Counted from the stretch's first letter, positions 1-7,256 are shown. The stretch: 15,407 bases of DNA from Thermoplasmata archaeon (GCA_021833045.1 JAKBGP010000029.1:1-15407), one strand, 5' to 3'. The notes: generated by a model not told the origin, from the letters alone. Translations and numbers: made by a program.

Positions 1-90
1 ATATACAGGCTGAACTTCACCAGGCCCCAGCTGAGGGATATTGCAGCAAATGACATAAAATATGTATCAGGAGGTAAGAAAAATGACTGA
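1..90 (+). CDS. C-terminal tail of an unknown protein (5' end outside window)
   Basis: Frame 1 is open from the left edge to a TGA at 88-90 and gives the last 29 residues of a protein. The other two + frames close early. Arginine is AGG each time, as in the genes that follow. The stop lies 8 bases inside the next gene, whose start is at 83, matching the overlapping style of this operon. The tail is polar and basic and ends GGKKND. No family can be assigned from so little sequence. Confidence 0.55.
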   Translation: MYRLNFTRPQLRDIAANDIKYVSGGKKND

Positions 91-1093
91 ATTCAGGACA
101 AAAGGAAAGGGAAAGGAGAAGAAGGTGTACCCGATAAATAGGAAAGCCTATGGAATACCCCGGGAGCTCGCACTTAAGGATGTGCAGCAGCTGAGGGATC
201 AGGGGAAGAGGGCCAGGCTCATAAAGACAAACATGAGGCTGGATCTCTACACTCCATATGAAGCCACGCTGCCAAAGCAACAGGAAGCGCCACCTGAGCC
301 CGTTGTGAATGCTGGCAATGGGAAGGATGAGGAAAATCCGGGTTGGGGCGCATTAAACCCCTCCACTGCAAGGGATGAAATGGAGCAGATTTCCAAAGCT
401 GCAGGGAAAGGGTGGAGCCCTGTTTCCGCATATTCCAAGGATGGAAAAAGCACCCTGGTTGCAGTTGACGATGCCAGGGTAGCAATGATATACGAGATCC
501 TTGAGGGGACTGTGGAGCCCGTGGAACCAGTTGGGCAGAAGGTCAGGAAGCCAAACCTGTCATACACTGAAGAGGACAGCTCCATATTCAGGATAAGCAA
601 GGAGGAGCAGGCCACTCTGCTTAAGGAGATAAAGGAGAACAAGGAGGCCAGCGAGGTTGTGCTCTACAAGCCCGTGGGTTCCTTCCAGGCATACATTGCC
701 CTCAGGGGAACGGATCCGGAAACAAACGATTTAAAAATCCTCGGAAAGCCAATGGAGTTCATGATGTTCAATTCCAACATCAAGGAATTCATTACCCAAC
801 TAGACGTGGGATACTTCAGGAAGATCATGAGATCCATGAAGTCATTGGAGGCACGGAACGGGGAAAAAAACCTGACCGTGAAGTTCAAAACAGATTATCC
901 AGTGAACTTTGAAGGGCACATGAAAGGTGGTGAATTCGGGGCAATGATTGCGCCAAGGATTGCAGACCAGGAAAGGGAAACCATCAGGCAGATCAGCGTG
1001 CGACTTGCGGGTGGCAACATATACAAATCCCTTCCGGGCACACCGGAAATGTGGCAGCTGAACAGGATAGCCATAGAAGGGGGCGGAAACTGA
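83..1093 (+). CDS. unknown 336-aa protein with basic N-terminal TKGKG tag
   Basis: The start is set at 83 because AGGAGGT (69-75) lies 7 bases upstream; an in-frame ATG at 62 has no such site. Residues 1-20 carry a basic stretch (TKGKGKEKK then YPI) that resembles the N-terminus of the ArdC-like protein at 4741. Residues about 75-110 are proline- and glycine-rich and probably a flexible linker. The C-terminal half (about 150-335) looks like a mixed alpha/beta globular domain. There is no signal peptide, membrane segment or recognised catalytic motif. It heads the visible operon and its stop shares bases with the next start (TGATG). I do not recognise the family. A soluble DNA- or envelope-associated protein of the element is possible but is inference. 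Confidence 0.85.
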   Translation: MTEFRTKGKGKEKKVYPINRKAYGIPRELALKDVQQLRDQGKRARLIKTNMRLDLYTPYEATLPKQQEAPPEPVVNAGNGKDEENPGWGALNPSTARDEMEQISKAAGKGWSPVSAYSKDGKSTLVAVDDARVAMIYEILEGTVEPVEPVGQKVRKPNLSYTEEDSSIFRISKEEQATLLKEIKENKEASEVVLYKPVGSFQAYIALRGTDPETNDLKILGKPMEFMMFNSNIKEFITQLDVGYFRKIMRSMKSLEARNGEKNLTVKFKTDYPVNFEGHMKGGEFGAMIAPRIADQERETIRQISVRLAGGNIYKSLPGTPEMWQLNRIAIEGGGN

Positions 1094-1365
1094 TGGGAAA
1101 AATCACTGACACTGTAATGGCAGTTATCGTCCTGATCGTTGGCCTGTACGTCCTGACCAAGCTGGGCCTGACTGCAGGGAGCATATGGAGTATGCTCAAA
1201 GGATTCTTCTCAGGATCCAATCCCCCAACCAACACAACGTACGGGAGCATTTTTGGCGTCCTTGGAATCACTAGCAATTCAAAACTGAAGGAGAAGATCC
1301 GTGAAAAGAAGGAATGGATGATCCATTCAATCCGCTCAAAGCAGCTCAGGGGCCTGAAAAGATGA
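1093..1365 (+). CDS. small membrane protein (90 aa)
   Basis: ATG at 1093 overlaps the previous stop and a purine-rich AAGGGGG site (about 1076-1082) precedes it. An upstream in-frame start would lie inside the previous gene. Residues 6-23 are a strongly hydrophobic helix. Residues about 27-60 are weakly hydrophobic and glycine/serine-rich, possibly a second or re-entrant segment. The last 27 residues are highly basic and therefore probably cytoplasmic. It lies directly before the secreted, C-terminally anchored protein, and its stop overlaps that gene's start. Small membrane proteins in this position occur in archaeal virus and conjugative-plasmid envelope modules, but there is no sequence match that I recognise. 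Confidence 0.8.
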   Translation: MGKITDTVMAVIVLIVGLYVLTKLGLTAGSIWSMLKGFFSGSNPPTNTTYGSIFGVLGITSNSKLKEKIREKKEWMIHSIRSKQLRGLKR

Positions 1366-1964
1366 GGCATTCCGCCATAATTCTGGGCTTGTTTGCTGTT
1401 TCCCTGGCATCCCTTATGCTTGCAGCTCCAATATCAGGATCCTCACCACAGCAAGCAAGCGATATATCTTTGAAAGAACAGCCCCAGGCCTCACAGGCAA
1501 ACATAACATGCGTATTCCTCTCATCCTCGCTTCCTGGGCAGTCACAGTTCCTGACAGTATCGGACAACGTATCAGGGGCCCTTCTCTATCCTGACCTTTC
1601 AATCAGGCTGATCTCCTCATCTTCCACTCCGTACAGGATATACGTGAACGGGAAAGAGACATCGTCCGGAAACGTTTCCGGCATCAGGGACGTGGGATAC
1701 AACATATCCAGCGGCACATCCAAGGTATCAATCGCAGTCCAGCTGGGCCAGAAGTCCTGGAACTACCCCAACGAGCTGGTATCTTCCATGCCCGTGTCGA
1801 AATATTACGGGCCAAGGCCACCTGCCGCCCTGTATACAAATTACCAGTATGAAGAGGCCCTTGTGAAAGGTTTCGTGGCCACACTTTTTGCGGTGGCCAT
1901 AGCCATGTTCTCCGGACGTCGGTATATCCTTGAGAAGGAAAAGAGGGAGGCGATATTCATATGA
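1362..1964 (+). CDS. signal-peptide surface protein with C-terminal membrane anchor
   Basis: The start at 1362 (ATGA overlap) is preferred over an in-frame ATG 16 codons upstream because it places a classical signal peptide at the N-terminus: a basic residue, a hydrophobic run at residues 5-22, then an AAPIS cleavage-like site. Residues about 30-160 are serine/threonine-rich and beta-strand-like, with four N-glycosylation sequons (N47, N69, N104, N114). A hydrophobic helix at about 167-184 is followed by a strongly charged tail. The expected topology is an extracytoplasmic domain held by one C-terminal helix with a short cytoplasmic tail. The layout resembles a small spike or pilus-like surface protein. 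At 200 aa it is much smaller than known pleolipovirus spikes. The family is unknown. Confidence 0.82.
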   Translation: MRHSAIILGLFAVSLASLMLAAPISGSSPQQASDISLKEQPQASQANITCVFLSSSLPGQSQFLTVSDNVSGALLYPDLSIRLISSSSTPYRIYVNGKETSSGNVSGIRDVGYNISSGTSKVSIAVQLGQKSWNYPNELVSSMPVSKYYGPRPPAALYTNYQYEEALVKGFVATLFAVAIAMFSGRRYILEKEKREAIFI

Positions 1965-2791
1965 AGGACAGGCAGGGCAGAGGCTGGATCGAAAGAAGGA
2001 GGGAGAAGACCTTTGAATCCGGCTTTCATGATGACTTCAAGGCAGAACTCAGGGATGCTATAAAGAACACCAACATAGAAGCCCTGAAGAAGTTCACAAG
2101 CAGGAGGAGCCTCATAAAGAGCCTCCTGCCGCAACTCCTTGTCGGAGCTTTCCTTGCATACATAGAGTACAGGATCGTTGGATTACTGTTTACCATAGGA
2201 TCTCTTGCCATATTCATTCCCGCTCTCACCATGTATTCCAGGAGCCTCAGGACCAGATCGGGAACTTTCCTTATGGTACCAACGGATGATGCCATGGACT
2301 GGGAGCGCATCTTTGTGAGCGAGGAGATTTGGGCATTGGTGAAGAAGAAGACGGGCCTCACCCTGGAGCAGGGAAAGATCAATGGCAGGCTAACATACTG
2401 GTGCACCGAAGTGAAGTTCATCCCGGGAACGAATATCCCGTATTTTGTGGACATTGCATGGGCCCATTATAACCGTGCGAAGTACATGATGTTCTCCTCG
2501 ATCATTGACGATCTCACAGACATGCTCAAGGAAACTTTGCTGGAAGTGGCGAAATTGAAGAAGACGGGCAAGGTTGAGGCCATTGCAGAAGGAACAAGGC
2601 AGACAAGGGAAATGATCGATGCCATAGAGACAGCATTCCGTTCTGACGTGCATGAGATTGTCAGGAAGCAGGAGATCGATGAACAGCAGGCAGAGATCCA
2701 GGAGAAAAAGGTCAATGAGCTTCTGAACAATCCAACATTCCTGAAGGCCCTCATTGAGAAGAAGAAGGGAGAGGGAAATGACCAGGAATAA
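1961..2791 (+). CDS. two-helix membrane protein with large cytoplasmic domain (276 aa)
   Basis: ATG at 1961 overlaps the previous stop. A charged N-terminal region (1-50) is followed by two hydrophobic helices at about 52-68 and 71-90 with almost no loop between them. The remaining roughly 185 residues are soluble and should lie on the same side as the N-terminus, probably the cytoplasm. Residues about 160-270 are charged and helical and look like a coiled coil. No catalytic motif is visible. Its place between a secreted anchored protein and the downstream ATPase suggests a membrane scaffold or coupling protein of an envelope or transfer apparatus, by position only. I do not recognise the family. 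Confidence 0.82.
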   Translation: MKDRQGRGWIERRREKTFESGFHDDFKAELRDAIKNTNIEALKKFTSRRSLIKSLLPQLLVGAFLAYIEYRIVGLLFTIGSLAIFIPALTMYSRSLRTRSGTFLMVPTDDAMDWERIFVSEEIWALVKKKTGLTLEQGKINGRLTYWCTEVKFIPGTNIPYFVDIAWAHYNRAKYMMFSSIIDDLTDMLKETLLEVAKLKKTGKVEAIAEGTRQTREMIDAIETAFRSDVHEIVRKQEIDEQQAEIQEKKVNELLNNPTFLKALIEKKKGEGNDQE

Positions 2792-3107
2792 TGTGAAGGA
2801 CTGGAAGGTGGAGAGCATCTTCCGGGACCTGAAGCTGAAAGGCATAGAGTTAGACGGGAACCTGTGGCTCAAAACAAAATTCAGGGACTTTCAGGAGAAG
2901 GAGGATGAGGGTATGAGATCTATGCCACTTTCTCCGGATTCTGTCGTTGAGGACATACATATCCCGGGATTTTATGAATTGTCACTGGATGAATCATACG
3001 AGGGCCCTTCATGCTCAATGCTTGAAAAGGTTGTCAGGAGATCCACTCTGGAAGTTGAATCAAATTCTGCTGAAAAAGAAGAGGCGAATCAGGATGCCAA
3101 TAGATGA
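2778..3107 (+). CDS. unknown 109-aa protein
   Basis: The start is taken at 2778, after the GGGAGAGG site at 2768-2775, rather than at an in-frame ATG eight codons upstream that would begin with a run of arginines. The protein is acidic and hydrophilic, with no signal, membrane segment or cysteine motif. It overlaps the end of the two-helix membrane protein gene by 14 bases and the start of the next gene by 14 bases, so translation is probably coupled. No family was recognised. Confidence 0.7.
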   Translation: MTRNNVKDWKVESIFRDLKLKGIELDGNLWLKTKFRDFQEKEDEGMRSMPLSPDSVVEDIHIPGFYELSLDESYEGPSCSMLEKVVRRSTLEVESNSAEKEEANQDANR

Positions 3108-3456
3108 GGCCACACCTGAAGGGCTTAGGCTCCTTTATGATCTTCTTGTTAAAGCAAGTGAATTTCCCGGAGACACAGTACATAACCCGAGAAACCTCTA
3201 CATCTGGGGTGAAAAACTGAAAGCTCTGCACCATCTCATTTCATCGTATCATGATGATAAATACCTGCAGGAATACAAACTGGCACAGAAGCACATTCAG
3301 GAAATTTCAAAACTCTACCCTTCAGATAGTTACATATCAGGAGGTTTTGAGGCACTCTATGAGTGGCTGGGATCATTATCAAGACTGTATTCAAGGTTAG
3401 GCCTTATGATACCCGAAAACCTGACTTACACGGAGGGAGGTGAGGATGGCATATGA
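3094..3456 (+). CDS. unknown helical 120-aa protein
   Basis: The start at 3094 is chosen because it lies at the normal overlap distance from the preceding stop. The longer in-frame reading from 2947 would sit almost entirely inside the previous gene and has a different residue composition. The protein is rich in leucine, tyrosine and charged residues and is predicted all-helical, like a small adaptor or bundle. There is no membrane segment or cysteine pair. Its stop overlaps the ATPase start (ATGA), which suggests a partner of that ATPase, by position only. Confidence 0.72.
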   Translation: MPIDEATPEGLRLLYDLLVKASEFPGDTVHNPRNLYIWGEKLKALHHLISSYHDDKYLQEYKLAQKHIQEISKLYPSDSYISGGFEALYEWLGSLSRLYSRLGLMIPENLTYTEGGEDGI

Positions 3457-4493
3457 GCGAGGATACTGAAAACATTTCATCAGAATCAATGAAAAACAGT
3501 GTTTGGTTAATGCAATGGATAAGGAATAGAATCAAGAAGAACAGGAATATTATTGCACTTTTCATTGGTGATACAGGCTCCGGAAAATCAATGGCTTCAA
3601 TAAGGCTGGCAGAGAGAGTGGATCCAAACTTCACAGTTGACAGGATAGTGTTTACTGTCAAAGAATTCCTGTCTCTTGTAAACGGAGGGCTTCCTCCAGG
3701 TTCTGTCATAATATTTGACGATGCAGGGCTTGGCATCAATGCAAGATTATGGCAGGAAACCAGTGCAAGAGTCTTTGGGATGTTGACTCAGGGGTTCAGG
3801 TACAAACAGATACTCACTTTTATTACTGTTCCTGATGAGACATTCATTGAACGGCAGTCAAGGAAACTTGTGCATATCAGGTTCGAAGCAACTGATGTTC
3901 AGGGCCTCATGAAAATAAAACTGATCTCAAGGAATACCTGGGATCCTGAACATCCACTGGCCAAATTTCCTAGAATTCACCGGGGAATTTCTGAAATAGT
4001 GATCAAAATGGCCAAATTCCAGTTGCCCAGCAAGGAACTCAGGGAGGCTTATGAGATCAAAAAAAAGGAATATATGGAGTCAAGATTCAAAGAATTTCAG
4101 GAGCAGCTCAACATCCTGGATGGCGGAAAGCTCTTGCTAAAAAATGGAAATCCGGCAGTGAATATCCAATGTGATGAGTGTGGCTATGAATGGGACTATA
4201 CAGGATACAGAAAAATAGCTCAATGCCCAAGCTGCAATCACAGAATATATATTGCGGACATGGAGGAAAATAGAAATTCTGGCATACAGGTAAAATGCAG
4301 GCATTGCAGCTATGCGTGGACTTATACAGGGGATGGAAAACGAACCGTCTGCCCGAACTGCGAACAGCATGTGAATGTTGTCAAGGATGTTGTGGAAGGA
4401 GAGAAGGCAATAAAGCATCAGGAGGAGAAGCGTAAGAATGCATTGGAAGGGAAAAAAGAAGGTAAGGAGGATGAGGATGATGATAAGAGATAG
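3453..4493 (+). CDS. Zot/FtsK-like P-loop ATPase with two C-terminal zinc ribbons
   Basis: A GGAGGTGA site at 3436-3443 precedes the ATG. Walker A is GDTGSGKS at residues 39-46; Walker B is SVIIFDD at 84-90, with Asp where many relatives have Glu. A following segment (about 98-145) with aromatic-basic patches and an RKL motif resembles archaeal virus and plasmid ATPases often labelled zonular-occludens-toxin-like. The C-terminus carries two zinc ribbons, C240/C243/C258/C261 and C282/C285/C300/C303, each with a YxWxYTG motif after the first pair, so they arose by duplication. The tail is a run of Lys, Glu and Asp. It probably energises DNA or protein movement at the membrane for the upstream envelope genes (inference). 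It is the last gene of the left operon. Confidence 0.85.
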   Translation: MSEDTENISSESMKNSVWLMQWIRNRIKKNRNIIALFIGDTGSGKSMASIRLAERVDPNFTVDRIVFTVKEFLSLVNGGLPPGSVIIFDDAGLGINARLWQETSARVFGMLTQGFRYKQILTFITVPDETFIERQSRKLVHIRFEATDVQGLMKIKLISRNTWDPEHPLAKFPRIHRGISEIVIKMAKFQLPSKELREAYEIKKKEYMESRFKEFQEQLNILDGGKLLLKNGNPAVNIQCDECGYEWDYTGYRKIAQCPSCNHRIYIADMEENRNSGIQVKCRHCSYAWTYTGDGKRTVCPNCEQHVNVVKDVVEGEKAIKHQEEKRKNALEGKKEGKEDEDDDKR

Positions 4494-4497
4494 AAGT

Positions 4498-4583
4498 GGT
4501 GGCATGTCAGGTGGCATGTGCCACTCACATGCCAGTGATACAGAACCTGTAACTTCCTGTAAAAATAATAGAAAATGGCATGT
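4498..4583. repeat. cluster of four TGGCATGT repeats with nested hairpin
   Basis: TGGCATGT occurs at 4500-4507, 4512-4519 and 4576-4583, and inverted as ACATGCCA at 4527-4534. The first two lie in a 10-bp direct repeat, GGTGGCATGT, offset by 12 bases. The outer inverted pair makes an 8-bp stem (4500-4507 with 4527-4534). Inside it GTGGCA (4511-4516) pairs with TGCCAC (4519-4524). The cluster lies just after the ATPase stop and before the ArdC-like gene's promoter. It could be iterons, a partition site, an operator, or a structured 3' end. There is no T-run right after the hairpin, so a simple terminator is less likely. Confidence 0.75.
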
Positions 4584-4653
4584 TGTGATGTTGAACTTCT
4601 ATTATTATATATACATGAATCAAAAGGCGATCTTTGATCGAATTTTTGGTTGC

Positions 4654-4661
4654 TTTAAATA
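4654..4661 (+). promoter_or_regulatory. TATA box for the ArdC-like gene
   Basis: TTTAAATA lies where transcription would begin near 4685. Just upstream, CGATC-TTT-GATCG (4628-4640) is a small inverted repeat that could be an operator. The rest of the 4494-4740 gap holds the TGGCATGT cluster and a possible 15-codon leader ORF. Confidence 0.5.
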
Positions 4662-4688
4662 CTGGAAACTCACCCGGAGTTTGAAAAT

Positions 4689-4736
4689 ATGAATAATCTT
4701 GTTAAAAATGAAATAAAGAAGAACGCAAAGGAATGA
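4689..4736 (+). CDS. possible 15-aa leader peptide upstream of the ArdC-like gene
   Basis: ATG at 4689 lies a few bases from the transcription start predicted from the TATA box at 4654. The ORF encodes MNNLVKNEIKKNAKE and stops at 4734-4736, four bases before the ATG of the next gene. AAGGA (4728-4732), inside the ORF, would be the ribosome site for that gene. The ORF is short and AT-rich, so chance is a real alternative. Confidence 0.25.
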   Translation: MNNLVKNEIKKNAKE

Positions 4737-4740
4737 AAAA

Positions 4741-5742
4741 ATGACACAGAAATGGATAACAAAAGGAAAAGGAGACGAGAAGAGGAGATTTGCAATTGAG
4801 ACTGACAGGAAGCAAAGAGAAGTACAGATCAGTAGCATAGGGCCATCTGTTAGTGATCTGGAGAAGGAAGCGTGGGGGATGCTGGGAGATCTCTCCAAAA
4901 TAACCAGTGTTGATGATCTTCTATTGCAATTAAAAAAGTACTCAGGTACCCTGGGAGACTATTCCTCGTTCAATTCACTTCTTATAACATTCCAGTTTGA
5001 GACTCCTACCATAGTCAGATCCAAGGCTGAATGGGGTTATTTCGGAAGAACGGTTAATGAGGATGCAACCAGAATTAATGTGCTGTATCCAATAGGAATT
5101 CCCAAGAAAGACGGACCGGGCAAAGTCAAAGAATTCATTGAAAAAAAGAGAAAGGAAGGTCTCAGCGATGAGGCCATAGATGAACTCTTAAGGGAAAAAT
5201 TCGACGCTGAAGGTGGAGGATTAACCCATATCTTCAGTGTTGGATCTGTTTATGACATATCCCAAACCACTGCGATCCCGGGGAAAGGTAAACCGGTGGA
5301 GGATAATGCAAAGGCAGAATCCCTCTACAATACCCTTAAGAAGATAGCAAAGCAGCATTATACCGTCGAGGAAGATACCATAGTAACTGGGGCCAGAGGA
5401 TATACTGCTCACTCAAACGAAGGCCAGAAGATAGTTGTTATGAAGATACCGGGTGAAGACACAAATGTACTCCATACATTGATTCATGAGATGTCTCACG
5501 CCAGACTGGAGCATCTTTACAGAAAAGATCTTCCGAGAGGTATTGCAGAGGTTGAAGCTGAGCTCTCCTCATACCTGGTAGGCTCGCATTTTGGATTAGA
5601 TTTCCGTGGGGATTCTTCTATATATATCAAGAATTGGCTCGATAATGCAAGGAGCGAAGGAAAAGGGCTTGGAAAGGAGAACCTGGACAGGGTGATGAAT
5701 AATGCAAGATGGCTCATTCAGGAGATATCCCAGAGGCTGTAA
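4741..5742 (+). CDS. ArdC-like anti-restriction protein with HExxH metallopeptidase domain
   Basis: Residues 1-20 carry the same TKGKG-xEK basic tag as the protein at 83. Residues about 37-180 resemble the N-terminal ssDNA-binding region of ArdC: a YSSFNSLL-type motif, then a GRTV-like segment, and near 166-176 FSVGSVYDISQ, similar to the VFDVSQT motif of the family. The C-terminal half is a zinc metallopeptidase: HEMSH at 249-253 gives two His ligands and the catalytic Glu, and an E-rich segment at 270-274 supplies the likely third ligand. Known ArdC proteins ride on conjugative plasmids and protect incoming single-stranded DNA from host restriction. That role fits a mobile element but is not proven for this archaeal version. 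Confidence 0.82.
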   Translation: MTQKWITKGKGDEKRRFAIETDRKQREVQISSIGPSVSDLEKEAWGMLGDLSKITSVDDLLLQLKKYSGTLGDYSSFNSLLITFQFETPTIVRSKAEWGYFGRTVNEDATRINVLYPIGIPKKDGPGKVKEFIEKKRKEGLSDEAIDELLREKFDAEGGGLTHIFSVGSVYDISQTTAIPGKGKPVEDNAKAESLYNTLKKIAKQHYTVEEDTIVTGARGYTAHSNEGQKIVVMKIPGEDTNVLHTLIHEMSHARLEHLYRKDLPRGIAEVEAELSSYLVGSHFGLDFRGDSSIYIKNWLDNARSEGKGLGKENLDRVMNNARWLIQEISQRL

Positions 5743-5745
5743 TGG

Positions 5746-6057
5746 ATGACGGGCAGTAAGAACACTAAAGGCAGGACAAAGGGGCCAGTAAGGGGCCATC
5801 ATAGCAGCACTTCAGGGAAAAAGGGGAGCATGAACAGGGTGTCATATGGATTCCATGTGAAACTGAAGCATGTCCTTGGAGGTGTTTCCCTCCTCTCCTT
5901 GCTTGCAGCATTTGAGGTATTCTCTATACCAGCTGCCAATGGCATAATAAATCTGTTTGGTTTCACCAAAATAATGGCAGGCTATACTTGGATCTTCATA
6001 GCTTCCACAAGCGGTGGTTCCGCAATGGTTCTTTACAGGATGGAAAACAATAAATAA
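5746..6057 (+). CDS. small two-helix membrane protein (103 aa)
   Basis: It starts 3 bases after the previous stop, so it is probably cotranscribed with the ArdC-like gene. Residues 1-40 are very basic and serine/glycine-rich. Hydrophobic helices follow at about 43-61 and 75-96, with a short polar tail. An alternative start at 5830 (residue 29), preceded by AAGGGGAG, would remove most of the basic region. The family is unknown. Basic-tail-plus-two-helix proteins are common in archaeal mobile elements. Confidence 0.72.
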   Translation: MTGSKNTKGRTKGPVRGHHSSTSGKKGSMNRVSYGFHVKLKHVLGGVSLLSLLAAFEVFSIPAANGIINLFGFTKIMAGYTWIFIASTSGGSAMVLYRMENNK

Positions 6058-6077
6058 AGATGAGGTATTAGTTATAT

Positions 6078-6179
6078 ATGCAATCAGTAAGAAAGGAGAT
6101 AGATTATACCCTATTGCTTGGATGGGGCCTTATCATATTTGGCGTACTCGGAATGGCATGGGTGTTTGGCCTTATCTAA
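6078..6179 (+). CDS. 33-aa single-helix membrane microprotein
   Basis: An ATG at 6078 opens a 33-codon frame ending in TAA at 6177. GAGGT (6062-6066) lies upstream, a slightly long 11 bases away. Residues 1-9 are charged (MQSVRKEID). Residues about 10-32 are a continuous hydrophobic helix with glycines and tryptophans. The gene is 20 bases after the previous stop on the same strand, and a T-rich stretch follows directly. The coherent membrane-helix composition, ribosome site and spacing support a real small gene. Confidence 0.55.
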   Translation: MQSVRKEIDYTLLLGWGLIIFGVLGMAWVFGLI

Positions 6180-6460
6180 AATAAATAATTTTATTTTTGT
6201 TACTTCAGTATCATATATCATAATTTCTTCCCATTTCAAGGAAGATCCTTCTTTTTCTATTCAGCCCGATTTCTTATATACTGAGGTCATGCAAATTATT
6301 ATTCAAGGGGCCTATTTCACGGTTTAAGCCTCGTGAGAGTAAGTTCATGGGATAATTGCCCATACTCTTCTCTGTGGAAATTGCCAATGGAGAGAGGTAA
6401 GGGAGCCATTTTCCTGCTCTTGTATCCGCACATTAAAATATATATAGACGCTAGTGGTAT
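6180..6460. other. non-coding gap between convergent genes
   Basis: 281 bases between the left module and the 3' end of the PP-loop gene. I see no convincing gene. Open frames here are short and merely AT-rich. There is a broken inverted repeat (AGAGT ... ATGGG at about 6337-6352 against CCCAT-ACTCT at about 6360-6369) of uncertain meaning. The base composition shifts from moderate to AT-rich here, so it may contain the junction of an insertion. Confidence 0.5.
6189..6198 (+). terminator. T-rich transcription stop after the ArdC-like operon
   Basis: TTTTATTTTT follows the 33-aa gene stop by 9 bases. Archaeal transcription commonly ends on such T-runs without a hairpin. Confidence 0.4.
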
Positions 6461-7198
6461 TTATTTTAAGGAACATTCGCTGCAAAGGAGATGCTCCGAA
6501 TTCTTTTTCCCTTTCAAAGAACAAATAGATCTATCTGTGTTTCCCCAAATATTATATTTCTCAGATTTTGTGTTTTCTTCTAAGTGACTTATATGATCAG
6601 ATAAATAAGGATAAAATTTCTCGATCACCTTCTTTTCTGCGAGATTTCCAAATGCACCACAGAGGCAATCACCACTTTTACCAACAGTGCCGTACGCACT
6701 ATTTATTGGTATCTGATATTCATAGTGTAATTTCCACACTTGTTCATCTGTATAGTGAAAAACAGGACAATCCCAATAAGCTCCCTGATAAATTTGAAAT
6801 CTTCTTGCCCATTTGGATCTTCTATTGCTCTCTGAACTTCTTACACCTGAAAATAAAAGTGGTGTCTCTCCTTTTTCTTTTTTATGCCATGATATAAATC
6901 TTCTTACTGCATCAAGTTTTAATATGTGCATAATTTGGCTATGTCCTGTCGGTGTAGGGAACCCATGCTTTAGCACATAGGTATCGTAGCTAGTATATCC
7001 TTTGAAAATCTTGAGGTCCCAGTCGAATCTAGAAGAAAGGTTTTCTACATACTCCCTAGTCTCATTCAAACCTATCCCGGTGTCAATATAGACTACACCA
7101 TTCAACCTGTCCTTTTCACTCATTTTCAAAGCAGCTAGAGTACTATCCTTTCCTCCTGAAAGAAGCGCCCATCCCTCCTTTCCTTCTATTGAATTCAT
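6461..7198 (-). CDS. PP-loop ATPase, PAPS-reductase-like family (245 aa)
   Basis: The start is the ATG at 7198; a TTG four codons earlier (7210) is possible. The PP-loop SGGKDS at residues 14-19 binds ATP for adenylation in the adenine nucleotide alpha-hydrolase superfamily. SGVRSSES at 117-124 fits the conserved arginine motif after the PP-loop in PAPS reductase-like proteins. GDCLCGAFG near 177-184 and C226, C239 and C242 may bind a metal or Fe-S cluster. It is shorter than DndC and lacks the C-terminal Cys motif of true assimilatory reductases. Relatives are frequent on archaeal and phage elements, where the substrate is mostly unknown (sulfuration or base modification of nucleic acid is possible). 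It diverges from the six-gene operon at 7338. Confidence 0.8.
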   Translation of the reverse strand: MNSIEGKEGWALLSGGKDSTLAALKMSEKDRLNGVVYIDTGIGLNETREYVENLSSRFDWDLKIFKGYTSYDTYVLKHGFPTPTGHSQIMHILKLDAVRRFISWHKKEKGETPLLFSGVRSSESNRRSKWARRFQIYQGAYWDCPVFHYTDEQVWKLHYEYQIPINSAYGTVGKSGDCLCGAFGNLAEKKVIEKFYPYLSDHISHLEENTKSEKYNIWGNTDRSICSLKGKKNSEHLLCSECSLK

Positions 7199-7237
7199 AA
7201 TGATAACCAATCAACATTCTTTTGTTCAATATCAATC

Positions 7238-7256
7238 TTTCCTTGAGACAAGGAAA
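7238..7256. promoter_or_regulatory. inverted repeat in the divergent promoter region
   Basis: TTTCCTTG and CAAGGAAA are perfect 8-bp arms around a 3-bp spacer (AGA). The site lies between the PP-loop gene and the operon at 7338, so one bound regulator could control both. Confidence 0.5.

Noticed and set aside
2026..2872. Long minus-strand open frames opposite the two-helix membrane protein gene
   Set aside because: They are shadows of a well-supported + strand gene, with unlikely residue composition and no ribosome site.
4500..4534. Simple hairpin terminator after the ATPase gene
   Set aside because: No T-run follows, and the repeat unit occurs again at 4576, pointing to a protein-binding cluster.
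6118..6897. Several + strand frames over the 6180-6460 gap and opposite the PP-loop gene
   Set aside because: They are AT-driven or antisense to a gene with clear motifs, and lack supported starts.
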